Assembly (NCBI GenBank): GCA_017958465.1
Contig: JAGDCQ010000217.1
Span: forward strand, 1-12,086
Source of the DNA: Lachnospiraceae bacterium
GTDB taxonomy: Bacteria; Bacillota; Clostridia; Lachnospirales; Lachnospiraceae
Direction of reading: 5' to 3'
DNA length: 12,086 nt
The first letter of the stretch is position 1. The number at the start of each line of letters is the position of its first letter. Shown here piece by piece: positions 1 to 6,419 of the stretch. A program made the position numbers and the translations under genes. Under the pieces are notes generated by a model, which worked only from the letters and a program-made list of their open reading frames with translations, ran no database searches and was not told the origin of the DNA.

Positions 1-26
1 ACGAAGTCCGCTCAATGACCGTTCAC

Positions 27-87
27 TCAGCCCTCGTCCAGCAAGCGAGCTTGCTGCCGAGGGCATTCGCTTATCGCACAAAAAAAG
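27..87. repeat. Hairpin-bearing intergenic repeat, copy 1
   Basis: This copy shares three blocks, in the same order, with 8984-9042: TCAGCCC (27-33), AGGGCATTCGC (60-70) and CGCACAAAAAAAG (75-87). Between the first two blocks lies a hairpin with outer stem CCCTCG/CGAGGG (31-36 with 58-63) and inner stem AGCAAGC/GCTTGCT (40-46 with 49-55). The inner stem sequence is not shared with copy 2. The A7 run is also the T-tract, read on the minus strand, of the terminator at 80-105. No coding potential is apparent. What lies to the left is outside the window. Orientation and function are unknown. Confidence 0.6.
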
Positions 88-105
88 CCTGCCATAAAGG
101 CAGAC
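80..105 (-). terminator. Intrinsic terminator of the DUF4015 lipoprotein operon
   Basis: Read on the minus strand, GTCTGCC (105-99) pairs with GGCAGGC (93-87), with one G-T wobble and a 5-nt TTTAT loop, and is followed directly by seven T (86-80). It starts 31 nt past the stop codon of the lipoprotein gene. The stem belongs to an 18-bp tandem duplication (90-107 and 108-125), so a second, upstream copy of the 5' arm is also present. Confidence 0.85.
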
Positions 106-125
106 TTTGCCATAAAGGCAGACTT
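90..125. repeat. 18-bp perfect tandem duplication in terminator
   Basis: The 18-mer TGCCATAAAGGCAGACTT occurs twice in a row with no difference (90-107, 108-125). Each unit holds the self-complementary core TGCC-ATAAA-GGCA, so two small hairpins can form in tandem. The left one, extended by GCC at 87-89, is the terminator stem. It looks like a recent slippage or duplication event. Confidence 0.85.
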
Positions 126-136
126 TGATTCTCATA

Positions 137-1852
137 TTATACCTGGCCGGATCCCGATGATGGTGTCTCTGTCGGGGTAGGCTCCGGTGTTGGGCTTGCA
201 GGCTCAGGCGTCGGGCTTGCGGGCTCAGGTGTGGGGCTCGCCGGCTCCGGTGTCGGGCTTGCGGGCTCAGGTGTCGGGCTTGCAGGCTCCGGTGTCGGGC
301 TTGCGGGCTCAGGGGTCGGAGTTGCAGGCTCGGTGGTTGGGCTTACAGGCTCCGGAGTGGGAGTTGCAGGCACCGGTGTAGGTGTAGCAGGCTCCGGAGT
401 AGGCGTAGGCGTTGCGGGAGCGGGTGTAGGCGTAATATTGATATTTACTCCCGGAGGGGTCTTAAGCCCCTGTGCCTCCTGCTCAGGTGTGAGCAGAGCA
501 CCCTCGGTGAACGTTCCTCTCGCATTCCAAAGGAACCAGCCCTTATAACCCTGATTGTATGTTGCAAGTATCTCCTTGCGGACCGCAACAGCGTCGTATG
601 GGATATAATTGCCCTTTCCAAGGTAATCCGCAGTAAAGTCCTGAAGCCACGGCCTTACTTCGGCACAATGCTCCGAAGGAGCTATGACTGAAAGGGCCTT
701 AACCGAGCCTGAAAGTGCAAGGTTGATCATCTCATAAGGATATTTGTCAGGGTGTCCCGTCTCGCCAAACAGTGCTGTCCAGCTCCTGTCATAGTGGGAA
801 GGATAGATCATCGGGCAGATATAGTCAAGATATCTTGACATAGCTACGTAATCCTGACCGGTCGATGTAGTATTTGCGCCGCCCTTTATAACGATCCCGT
901 AAACATCGGCGGAAACATAGACACCAAGGGGTTTCAACTGCTCGCAAAGGTATCTCACGCCGGCAGTAACGGATGTTGCTTTTCCTATAACTTTCTCAAG
1001 CCCGTTATAGTTCAGGTTTTTGACGTTATCGGTTGGGAATCGGATGTAATCGTAGTTTATCTCGTCGAAACCGACCTTTGCACAGGCTTTACCTATATCG
1101 GCAAGGTATTTCCATGCATCCTGAAAGAAAGGTGAAACCCATGCTGCACCTTTGTTGTCTTTGTAAAGGGAACCGTCGTTATTGTAAAGCGCAAGGTCAG
1201 GTCTTGCTTTGGCAAGGCCCGGATCCTCAAAGGCAACCACACGGGCGATGACATAAATTCCACGACTGTGGAGATCCTCGATCAGCTCCGGAAGGAAGGG
1301 GATAACGTTCCATACAGTACCGTATTTTGAAAGCTCGGGATCCTTGAAATCGTAAAGGATGGAGCCGCCCTCGTGCTTGATATCGATAACGATGGCATTA
1401 AGCTCCGTGCGCTCTATAAGCGAGACAAGCGTGTTTATCTTTGCCTTTTTTGAACTGTCGCTCGTCTGCCCAACCGTGAAATTGGATGTACAGTAGATAG
1501 CCTTTGCGTTCACATATTTACGGGTGTCCACAAAATCTTTCATCCAGGTGTCATAGTGAGACAGATCGTAATTGAAATACTTTGTGCTCACTTGAGCCGC
1601 GAAAGTAGGTGTCGGCGAGCTTGTGGGCGTAGGCGACGCCGAAGGAGTCGGAGTTGCCGTGGGCGTAGGTGTATTTGTGGGTGTTGGTGTGTTGGTAGGT
1701 GTAGGGGTGTTTGTGGGTGTAGGTGTAGGCCCCTCTGTTGCTGTCGGTGCAGGGGTCGGACTTATTATCGACCCATTGCCGCCACATGCCGTAAGAGCAA
1801 GGGCGAACACCAAGAGCAATGCTGTCATACGCATTTTTGTGATCTTTTTCAT
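137..1852 (-). CDS. DUF4015-type putative glycoside hydrolase lipoprotein
   Basis: Predicted cell-surface lipoprotein of 571 aa. Residues 1-22 form a signal peptide (basic start, hydrophobic core) ending in a lipobox L-T-A-C with Cys23 as the lipidated residue. Residues 32-83 are a Thr/Pro-rich linker made of TPTPTN-like units. Residues about 92-460 match the DUF4015 putative glycosyl hydrolase family, a predicted TIM barrel: NAIVIDIK (152-159), YVIARVVAFED (200-210), GFDEINYDYIRFP (261-273), VSADVYG (313-319), MIYPSHY (348-354) and WFLWNARGTF (439-448). The acidic residues in DIK and DEINYDY are the best catalytic candidates, but the reaction and substrate are not established. Residues about 470-571 are a second Pro/Thr/Glu repeat tail ending in GSGQV, with no cell-wall sorting signal. 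The ATG has AGAGGA 8 nt upstream. It is last in an operon with the beta-mannosidase (53-nt gap without a clear promoter or terminator) and ends at the terminator at 80-105. Confidence 0.88.
   Translation of the reverse strand: MKKITKMRMTALLLVFALALTACGGNGSIISPTPAPTATEGPTPTPTNTPTPTNTPTPTNTPTPTATPTPSASPTPTSSPTPTFAAQVSTKYFNYDLSHYDTWMKDFVDTRKYVNAKAIYCTSNFTVGQTSDSSKKAKINTLVSLIERTELNAIVIDIKHEGGSILYDFKDPELSKYGTVWNVIPFLPELIEDLHSRGIYVIARVVAFEDPGLAKARPDLALYNNDGSLYKDNKGAAWVSPFFQDAWKYLADIGKACAKVGFDEINYDYIRFPTDNVKNLNYNGLEKVIGKATSVTAGVRYLCEQLKPLGVYVSADVYGIVIKGGANTTSTGQDYVAMSRYLDYICPMIYPSHYDRSWTALFGETGHPDKYPYEMINLALSGSVKALSVIAPSEHCAEVRPWLQDFTADYLGKGNYIPYDAVAVRKEILATYNQGYKGWFLWNARGTFTEGALLTPEQEAQGLKTPPGVNINITPTPAPATPTPTPEPATPTPVPATPTPEPVSPTTEPATPTPEPASPTPEPASPTPEPASPTPEPASPTPEPASPTPEPASPTPEPTPTETPSSGSGQV
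180..389 (-). repeat. 21-bp in-frame tandem repeat (7-residue ASPTPEP units)
   Basis: Ten consecutive 21-bp units encode seven-residue repeats of the A-S/T-P-T-P-E-P type. Six are ASPTPEP. The others are ATPTPEP (two), VSPTTEP and ATPTPVP. The units nearest the C-terminus (180-305) are the most alike at DNA level, differing mainly at third positions, which suggests expansion from that end. The frame is kept throughout, so the array is a protein repeat in the extracellular tail of the lipoprotein. Confidence 0.9.
1604..1759 (-). repeat. Low-complexity Thr/Pro linker repeat
   Basis: The codons for residues 32-83 of the lipoprotein are built from roughly 18-bp units (Thr-Pro-Thr-Pro-Thr-Asn) that decay into Ala/Ser-containing variants toward the catalytic domain. 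It serves as a flexible spacer between the lipid anchor and the barrel. In other frames it gives spurious Val/Gly-rich reading frames. Confidence 0.8.
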
Positions 1853-1905
1853 AACTTGTATCCTCTTAAAAAACTACTATAGGAGCAATCCCGCCCCCGG
1901 CTTTA

Positions 1906-4416
1906 TCAGCCAAAAACGCTTTGTACGAGGATATCCTCCACGCTAAGCTCTCCCTCAAGAATATCGATATATCTTGTGCCGGGATTCATATCAAAGAAGT
2001 TGTCGGAAAGGACAAGACGCTCTGATGCGCCTGCTGCGCCCGGTTTCCTGCGGATCTCAACGTTTTTCGCAAAACGCTCTGCCGTTACCTTAAGACGCTT
2101 TCCTTCCTGCTCAACTTTGATCTTCGGGTCCTCGAATTCAAAGTGTTTCGGTGCGGTAAACAAAACCGTACCATTGCTTATTATACCCATTTGAGTTTTA
2201 AAATCAAATGAAATATATTCGTTGAAGATGTTTATTTCCGGGAGGCTTATCTCCTCTGTCCAGACTGCGGAAAACGCGGGGACCGTGAGCTCAAACCCGC
2301 CACCGGCACCTTCTCTGTTTACTTTATTGCCAAACGCATCCCTTATCTCCCAGGAAAGCACGCCTTTAACCTCTTCAAATGTCTCGTTTGAAACGTTGAA
2401 GCGCGCGGATGGCGTGAAATCGCTGATGCCCGGCTCTGATATGCAGTGCGGGCGCATATCCACCTCGCCATGTTCCTCGCATGTTGCGACCACCGGCGCA
2501 AACATCCTCTTTTCCGTGTAGTGGAGGGCTTTCCAGTTGCCGTAATAGTCTATGGATGACCAGGAGCTTACAGGCCAGATGTCGTTAAGCTGCCACACAA
2601 CAGACCCCATGCAGCGCCCGCGGTAACGCCTGAAATGCTCCACTCCGTAGCGGATGGCCTCCGCCTGAAGGAGCTGTGAGAAGTAAACAAAGCGGTCAAA
2701 TGAATAGGGATACCTGTAGGTCTCGGAAAGGTAGTTGAGTATCTTTCCGTTGGCAGCAGCATTCCTCTGGTGCATCTCCATAACACGGGAGAAAACGTTG
2801 CGGTCAGCGGGCTCCGTAAAACTGTCGATAGTGGCGGGATCCGGGAAGGACTGGAACCCGAACTCCGACAGATATCTGAAGCGGAATTTGCGGTATTCGG
2901 TGAAAGGCTTGTTTCCGTGCCAAACCGCCCAGTAGTGCGTATCGCCGCGGTTTTCGTCCCAGGGATTGTCGTAATTTCCGCAGGAAGAAGGCGACGAAGG
3001 CCAGTAAAACCTGTCCGGATCCTCTTCTTTCAGCACTGAAGGGATAATATATTCGAATATCTTAAGGTAATCGGCTTTCTGCTTGACAGATGGCCTCCAG
3101 GCGCCGTCCAGTGTCTGGGTCTCCATCTCGTTGTTGCCGCACCAGAGCCCAAGGCAGGCGTGGTGACGCAGGCGCCTGACGTTGTCCCTTACCTCCGCAC
3201 GGATCTCCTTATCGAAATCATCATCCAGCTCATAGGATGCGCAGGCGAACATGAAATCCTGCCATACTACAAGCCCCAGCTCGTCACAAAGGTCGAAGAA
3301 GAAATCATCCGGATAGTAGCCGCCGCCCCAGACGCGGATGCAGTTGTGGTTTGCGGCCACAGCATCGCAAAGGAGCTTCTTTGTCCGCTCCCTGTTTATG
3401 CGTGAGAAAAGGTTGTCTTCCGGGATGTAGTCCGCACCCATGGCAAAAAACCTTACTCCGTTCACCTCTTGGGCAAAACGGTTGCCCCACTCGTCTTTAT
3501 CAGTATTCACGGTAAGAGTCCTGATGCCGATGCGTTTTTCCGACACATCAAGCACTTCCCCGTCCGGTCCGAGAAGCTCCGATACCACCCTGTAAAGAGG
3601 CTGGCTTCCAAGGCCGTTGGGCCACCAGAGCTCAGGTTTCTCCACAAAAAGAGCCGCTTCTGTTTTGGGGGGAGAAACGACCTCACCTGCCTTTTCGCCG
3701 TTAGGCGCAAAAAGGGAAGTCCTGACCCTGAAAGCCGGATCCACAGCGGTATCAAGCGAATGATCTACCTTGACTTTAGCGCTTTCCCTGCCATTCAGGA
3801 GGACCTTGATCTTTACATCTTCAAAGGCCGCAACACCGGCCTCTTCAAGGTAAACAGGCCTGAAAAAGCCGGCATCCGGGATCCTCGGACCCCAATCCCA
3901 GCCAAACATGCAATGGGCCTTGCGTAGATGCGGGAACCCCTCCATCGCATCATGGGAACCTCCGCAGTATACCTTTTCATTTTCCTGTTTAATATATTTT
4001 GTAGGAGACTTTATTAGCACCCTGAGGGTGTTTGCGCCTTCCCTTACGCGGTCCTTTACCGAAAACCTGTAGGTCCGGTGCATATTCTTAACGGAAGCGA
4101 GCAGCTCCCCGTTGAGGAAGATATCAGCCACAGTATCCACTCCCTCAAATACAAGGAAAAGACGTGATGCCTTGAGGTTTTCCTCCGTGACCGTCAAAAC
4201 TCCGGTAAATTCGAAGTCGTTTTGCATCATGGGAAGGAGCTTCAGCTCGTTGTCGCGGTAGAAAGGATCCGGGATGATGCCCGCCTCAAAAAGAGTCCCG
4301 TAAACCGTCCCGGGGACCTTACAAGGTACGGAAACGCCTGCGTAAGGCGCATCGCCGATGATCTTCAAGTTCCAGTCTTTTATCTGATCCAGTCGTTTTC
4401 TCAAGGTATCCTCCAT
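1906..4416 (-). CDS. Beta-mannosidase, glycoside hydrolase family 2
   Basis: Predicted cytoplasmic exo-beta-mannosidase (EC 3.2.1.25) releasing mannose from the non-reducing end of beta-mannosides. The 836 aa are the usual length for the family, and no signal peptide is present. Order: N-terminal sugar-binding jelly roll (about 10-195; VPGTVYGTL at 34-42, FGWDWGPRIPDAGFFRP at 171-187, both typical of beta-mannosidases rather than galactosidases), Ig-like domain (about 196-300), TIM barrel (about 310-630), then C-terminal beta domains. The acid/base is Glu430 in WCGNNE and the nucleophile Glu518 in YLSEFGFQS; both are intact. It lies 15 nt after the GNAT gene and 53 nt before the lipoprotein gene, so it is probably cotranscribed. 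The start is ambiguous. The ATG at 4416 has only a poor AAGG 4 nt away, while codons 2-3 contain GGAGG placed 5 nt before a TTG at 4404-4402. Starting there would remove four residues with no loss of domain. Confidence 0.93.
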   Translation of the reverse strand: MEDTLRKRLDQIKDWNLKIIGDAPYAGVSVPCKVPGTVYGTLFEAGIIPDPFYRDNELKLLPMMQNDFEFTGVLTVTEENLKASRLFLVFEGVDTVADIFLNGELLASVKNMHRTYRFSVKDRVREGANTLRVLIKSPTKYIKQENEKVYCGGSHDAMEGFPHLRKAHCMFGWDWGPRIPDAGFFRPVYLEEAGVAAFEDVKIKVLLNGRESAKVKVDHSLDTAVDPAFRVRTSLFAPNGEKAGEVVSPPKTEAALFVEKPELWWPNGLGSQPLYRVVSELLGPDGEVLDVSEKRIGIRTLTVNTDKDEWGNRFAQEVNGVRFFAMGADYIPEDNLFSRINRERTKKLLCDAVAANHNCIRVWGGGYYPDDFFFDLCDELGLVVWQDFMFACASYELDDDFDKEIRAEVRDNVRRLRHHACLGLWCGNNEMETQTLDGAWRPSVKQKADYLKIFEYIIPSVLKEEDPDRFYWPSSPSSCGNYDNPWDENRGDTHYWAVWHGNKPFTEYRKFRFRYLSEFGFQSFPDPATIDSFTEPADRNVFSRVMEMHQRNAAANGKILNYLSETYRYPYSFDRFVYFSQLLQAEAIRYGVEHFRRYRGRCMGSVVWQLNDIWPVSSWSSIDYYGNWKALHYTEKRMFAPVVATCEEHGEVDMRPHCISEPGISDFTPSARFNVSNETFEEVKGVLSWEIRDAFGNKVNREGAGGGFELTVPAFSAVWTEEISLPEINIFNEYISFDFKTQMGIISNGTVLFTAPKHFEFEDPKIKVEQEGKRLKVTAERFAKNVEIRRKPGAAGASERLVLSDNFFDMNPGTRYIDILEGELSVEDILVQSVFG

Positions 4417-4431
4417 ACTGCCTTACGGCGC

Positions 4432-4947
4432 TCAGTCCTCGTTTTTCCTTTTGAGATATATAAGTTTTCTGCTCTTAAGCTCGTCGTCCTCACGGTCCAC
4501 GATCCTGTCAAACTCATACCCCGCTTTTTCTATGCACCTTAAGGATTTGATGTTGTCCGGACGGATGGCCGCCTCTATCACTTCTGTCCCGGGATCCTCA
4601 AAGGCATGTTTTGTCACGGAATCGATAACATCCGGCATGATCCCTTTTCCGCGGTATTTTTTCCCAAGCATATACGCAAGACGCTTTACGCCGGCACGCT
4701 CCTTTACAGGCCTAAGCCCCGCTATCCCGGCCACCGCCCCGTCTCTTTCGTGCACGAGAAGATAGTATTCTCCGCTCTCGCACAGCCAGAGCACCAGCGA
4801 CTTTGTATCGTGAAAGTTTTTGTAATTTCTTTCCGTGAAGTATGTCACGCTCTCATCATCCTCAAGAAGAGGCTTGAGCATAAACGTATCTGTTTCTTTA
4901 AGCGGACGCAGGTAAAACCCCGATCCGGCATCAATGATGTTTTCCAT
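4432..4947 (-). CDS. GNAT-family N-acetyltransferase (RimJ/RimL-like)
   Basis: A 171-aa protein with the GNAT fold, expected to move an acetyl group from acetyl-CoA to an amine. The substrate cannot be read from the sequence. Visible features: FYLRPLKETD near the N-terminus (beta1-alpha1), the acetyl-CoA pyrophosphate loop motif YRGKGI (about 98-103), and a C-terminal RPDNIKSLRCIEKAGYE segment typical of the RimJ/RimL subgroup. I chose the ATG at 4947 because AAAGGTG lies 6 nt upstream. An in-frame GTG at 4968 would add seven residues, but it has no ribosome site and lies at or before the predicted transcription start (about 4965). It is first of the three minus-strand genes, driven by the promoter at 4972-5000, with only 15 nt before the beta-mannosidase. 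The link to sugar use is by position only. Confidence 0.85.
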   Translation of the reverse strand: MENIIDAGSGFYLRPLKETDTFMLKPLLEDDESVTYFTERNYKNFHDTKSLVLWLCESGEYYLLVHERDGAVAGIAGLRPVKERAGVKRLAYMLGKKYRGKGIMPDVIDSVTKHAFEDPGTEVIEAAIRPDNIKSLRCIEKAGYEFDRIVDREDDELKSRKLIYLKRKNED

Positions 4948-4971
4948 ATCGTTCACCTTTCGATTCACAAC

Positions 4972-5000
4972 ATCATACTATATTGACAACAGTAAATCAA
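4972..5000 (-). promoter_or_regulatory. Promoter of the GNAT/beta-mannosidase/DUF4015 operon
   Basis: On the minus strand, TTGATT (5000-4995), a 17-nt spacer and TATGAT (4977-4972) give 4/6 and 5/6 matches to the sigma-A consensus. The predicted start is near 4965, giving a leader of about 18 nt before the ATG at 4947. It overlaps the divergent alaX promoter. Confidence 0.6.
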
Positions 5001-5011
5001 TGGTTTATTGT
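4983..5011 (+). promoter_or_regulatory. Promoter of the alanyl-tRNA editing gene
   Basis: A consensus TTGACA (4983-4988), a 17-nt spacer and TATTGT (5006-5011, 4/6). The predicted start is near 5018, leaving a leader of about 42 nt before the ATG at 5060. Its -35 lies between the -35 and -10 of the opposing promoter, so the two polymerase sites cannot be occupied at once. Confidence 0.55.
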
Positions 5012-5059
5012 AAATTCGTTCGGAATGGGCAAAAGCCCCGGACAAAAAGGAGTTACGCC

Positions 5060-6208
5060 ATGACTGAAAAGATTTATTACGATGATCCCCACATCAGCCG
5101 CTTTACCGCGCGTGTCACGGAGTGCGCCCCGGAGGGCGAAAACTACGGTATTGTCCTTGACAGGACTGCTTTCTTCCCCGAGGAGGGCGGCCAGTGCTGT
5201 GACAAAGGCACACTCGCCGGTATGGAAGTCCTGCATGTTTCCATAAAGAACGGGATCATAAAACATATATGTAAAGACCCTCTTGCCCCGGGTAGTGAAG
5301 TAGAGGGTGAGATCGATCACGCTCTTCGCTTTGACAAGGAACAGCAGCACTCCGGGGAGCATATTCTCTCCGGCCTTTCAAACTCGCTCTACGGCTGTAC
5401 AAACGTAGGTTTCAGGCTTGCTTCCGATATAACCACCCTGGACTTTGATAAGCCGCTTTCTCCAAAAGAGATCGCTGATCTTGAGAAGAAAGCCAACGAA
5501 GTTGTTTACAGGAACCTGCCTGTAAAGTGCTGGTTCCCGCCTGCCACCGAGCTTGAAAAGATGGAATACCGCAGCAAGATCGAGCTAACGGAAGACGTGA
5601 GGATCGTTGAGATCCCGGGCGTTGACACCTGTGCCTGCTGCGCTCCCCACGTGGACTTCACGGGACAGATAGGTGTAATAAAGGTGATCCGGCATGAGGC
5701 CTGGAAGGGCGGCGTAAGGCTTACCATCCTCTGCGGGAACAGGGCCTTTGAGCATTTTTCAAAGGCGCTCACAACCCTTGACACACTCACAAAACTGTGC
5801 TCCGCAGGGCTCGACAGCATATGCGACGCAGTGAAGGATATAAAGGATAAGCAGGTAAAAGCCGAAGCCGAAAAGAACAAGGCCGAAACCCTCCTTCTCG
5901 AAGCCCGCATCCGTCAGGCTGCAGAAGGCACGGCCGCCTCTCCGATTGTTATCTTTACCCCGTCCTGTGATACGCGGAACGTAAGGAACGCAATAAACAA
6001 TGCCAACTCTTCCGACAGGCTCTGCGCTGTTTTTGCGGGCGCAGAGGGAAGCTACAATTTTATAGTGGAATGTAAAAAAGGCGGGCTTAAAACAGTCTTA
6101 GAAAACCTGCGCAAAACCCTGAACGCCAAGTGCGGCGGGAGCGATACCATGCTCCAGGGCACGATTACAGCCGAACCCAAGGCCATCCTTGAACTTTTTA
6201 AGGACTGA
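5060..6208 (+). CDS. Alanyl-tRNA editing protein (AlaX-L type)
   Basis: A 382-aa free-standing editing enzyme that hydrolyses wrongly charged aminoacyl-tRNA(Ala) (Ser or Gly attached by alanyl-tRNA synthetase) in the cytoplasm. Residues 1-90 resemble the beta-barrel domain seen in AlaX and AlaRS (RFTARV; DRTAFFPEEGGQ). The zinc site is HSGEH (His97, His101) with CxxxH (Cys193, His197). Residues about 270-315 form a Lys/Glu/Ala-rich helix, probably a coiled coil. The C-terminal part (about 315-382) resembles DHHA1, ending with a degenerate form of the family's Gly-rich motif (KCGGSDTMLQG). There is no aminoacylation domain, so it is not a broken AlaRS. The ATG at 5060 is preceded by AAAGGAG at 7 nt. 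The reading frame stays open upstream to 4934 but would run through the promoter. It stands alone and ends 1 nt from the convergent YolD-like gene. Confidence 0.92.
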   Translation: MTEKIYYDDPHISRFTARVTECAPEGENYGIVLDRTAFFPEEGGQCCDKGTLAGMEVLHVSIKNGIIKHICKDPLAPGSEVEGEIDHALRFDKEQQHSGEHILSGLSNSLYGCTNVGFRLASDITTLDFDKPLSPKEIADLEKKANEVVYRNLPVKCWFPPATELEKMEYRSKIELTEDVRIVEIPGVDTCACCAPHVDFTGQIGVIKVIRHEAWKGGVRLTILCGNRAFEHFSKALTTLDTLTKLCSAGLDSICDAVKDIKDKQVKAEAEKNKAETLLLEARIRQAAEGTAASPIVIFTPSCDTRNVRNAINNANSSDRLCAVFAGAEGSYNFIVECKKGGLKTVLENLRKTLNAKCGGSDTMLQGTITAEPKAILELFKD

Positions 6209-6209
6209 T

Positions 6210-6419
6210 TCAGCCGTCTTCGTATTTTTCATGCATAAGCTCGTTTGCCACTCTGTCACGCTCGTTTTCCGCTGTCTCATCCATCATCTCATCGAGACCG
6301 GTGAGCGCTGCAAAGGGGGCAAACTGGGCTGCCCTGGCCTCTAAGGACATGGGCGGATGTTTTTTTGACACAGGCCTTTCAAGGTCTATGATATCGCTGT
6401 AATCCCTGTTTGATGTCAT
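6210..6419 (-). CDS. YolD-like protein, partner of Y-family polymerase
   Basis: A 69-aa acidic protein. The segment VSKKHPPMSLEARAAQFAPF followed by AALTG is the signature of the short YolD-like proteins that accompany UmuC/UvrX-type polymerases in Firmicutes. A UmuD-like accessory role has been proposed for the family but is not proven. Its ATG overlaps the polymerase stop codon (ATGA at 6419-6416), and the polymerase C-terminal codons contain GGAGG 9 nt before it, so translation is coupled. Expression should follow the SOS promoter of the polymerase. No terminator is visible after its stop; the next base but one belongs to the convergent alaX stop codon. Confidence 0.8.
   Translation of the reverse strand: MTSNRDYSDIIDLERPVSKKHPPMSLEARAAQFAPFAALTGLDEMMDETAENERDRVANELMHEKYEDG

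Noticed and set aside
180..389. Regularly spaced repeats resembling a CRISPR array
   Set aside because: The 21-bp units are contiguous with no spacers, keep the reading frame and encode ASPTPEP-type heptads of the lipoprotein tail.
187..548. Plus-strand open reading frames rich in Gly, Val and Ala
   Set aside because: They are antisense readings of the Pro/Thr repeat codons, with no ribosome site and no recognisable domain. The minus-strand lipoprotein explains the region.
1853..1905. Separate promoter or terminator between the beta-mannosidase and the lipoprotein gene
   Set aside because: A TATAGT is present, but no -35 at a suitable distance. The T6 run lacks a preceding stable stem. Cotranscription is the simpler reading.
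4934..5059. Longer N-terminus for the alanyl-tRNA editing protein
   Set aside because: The open frame upstream crosses the predicted promoter and transcription start. The ATG at 5060 has AAAGGAG at the right distance and starts the conserved domain.
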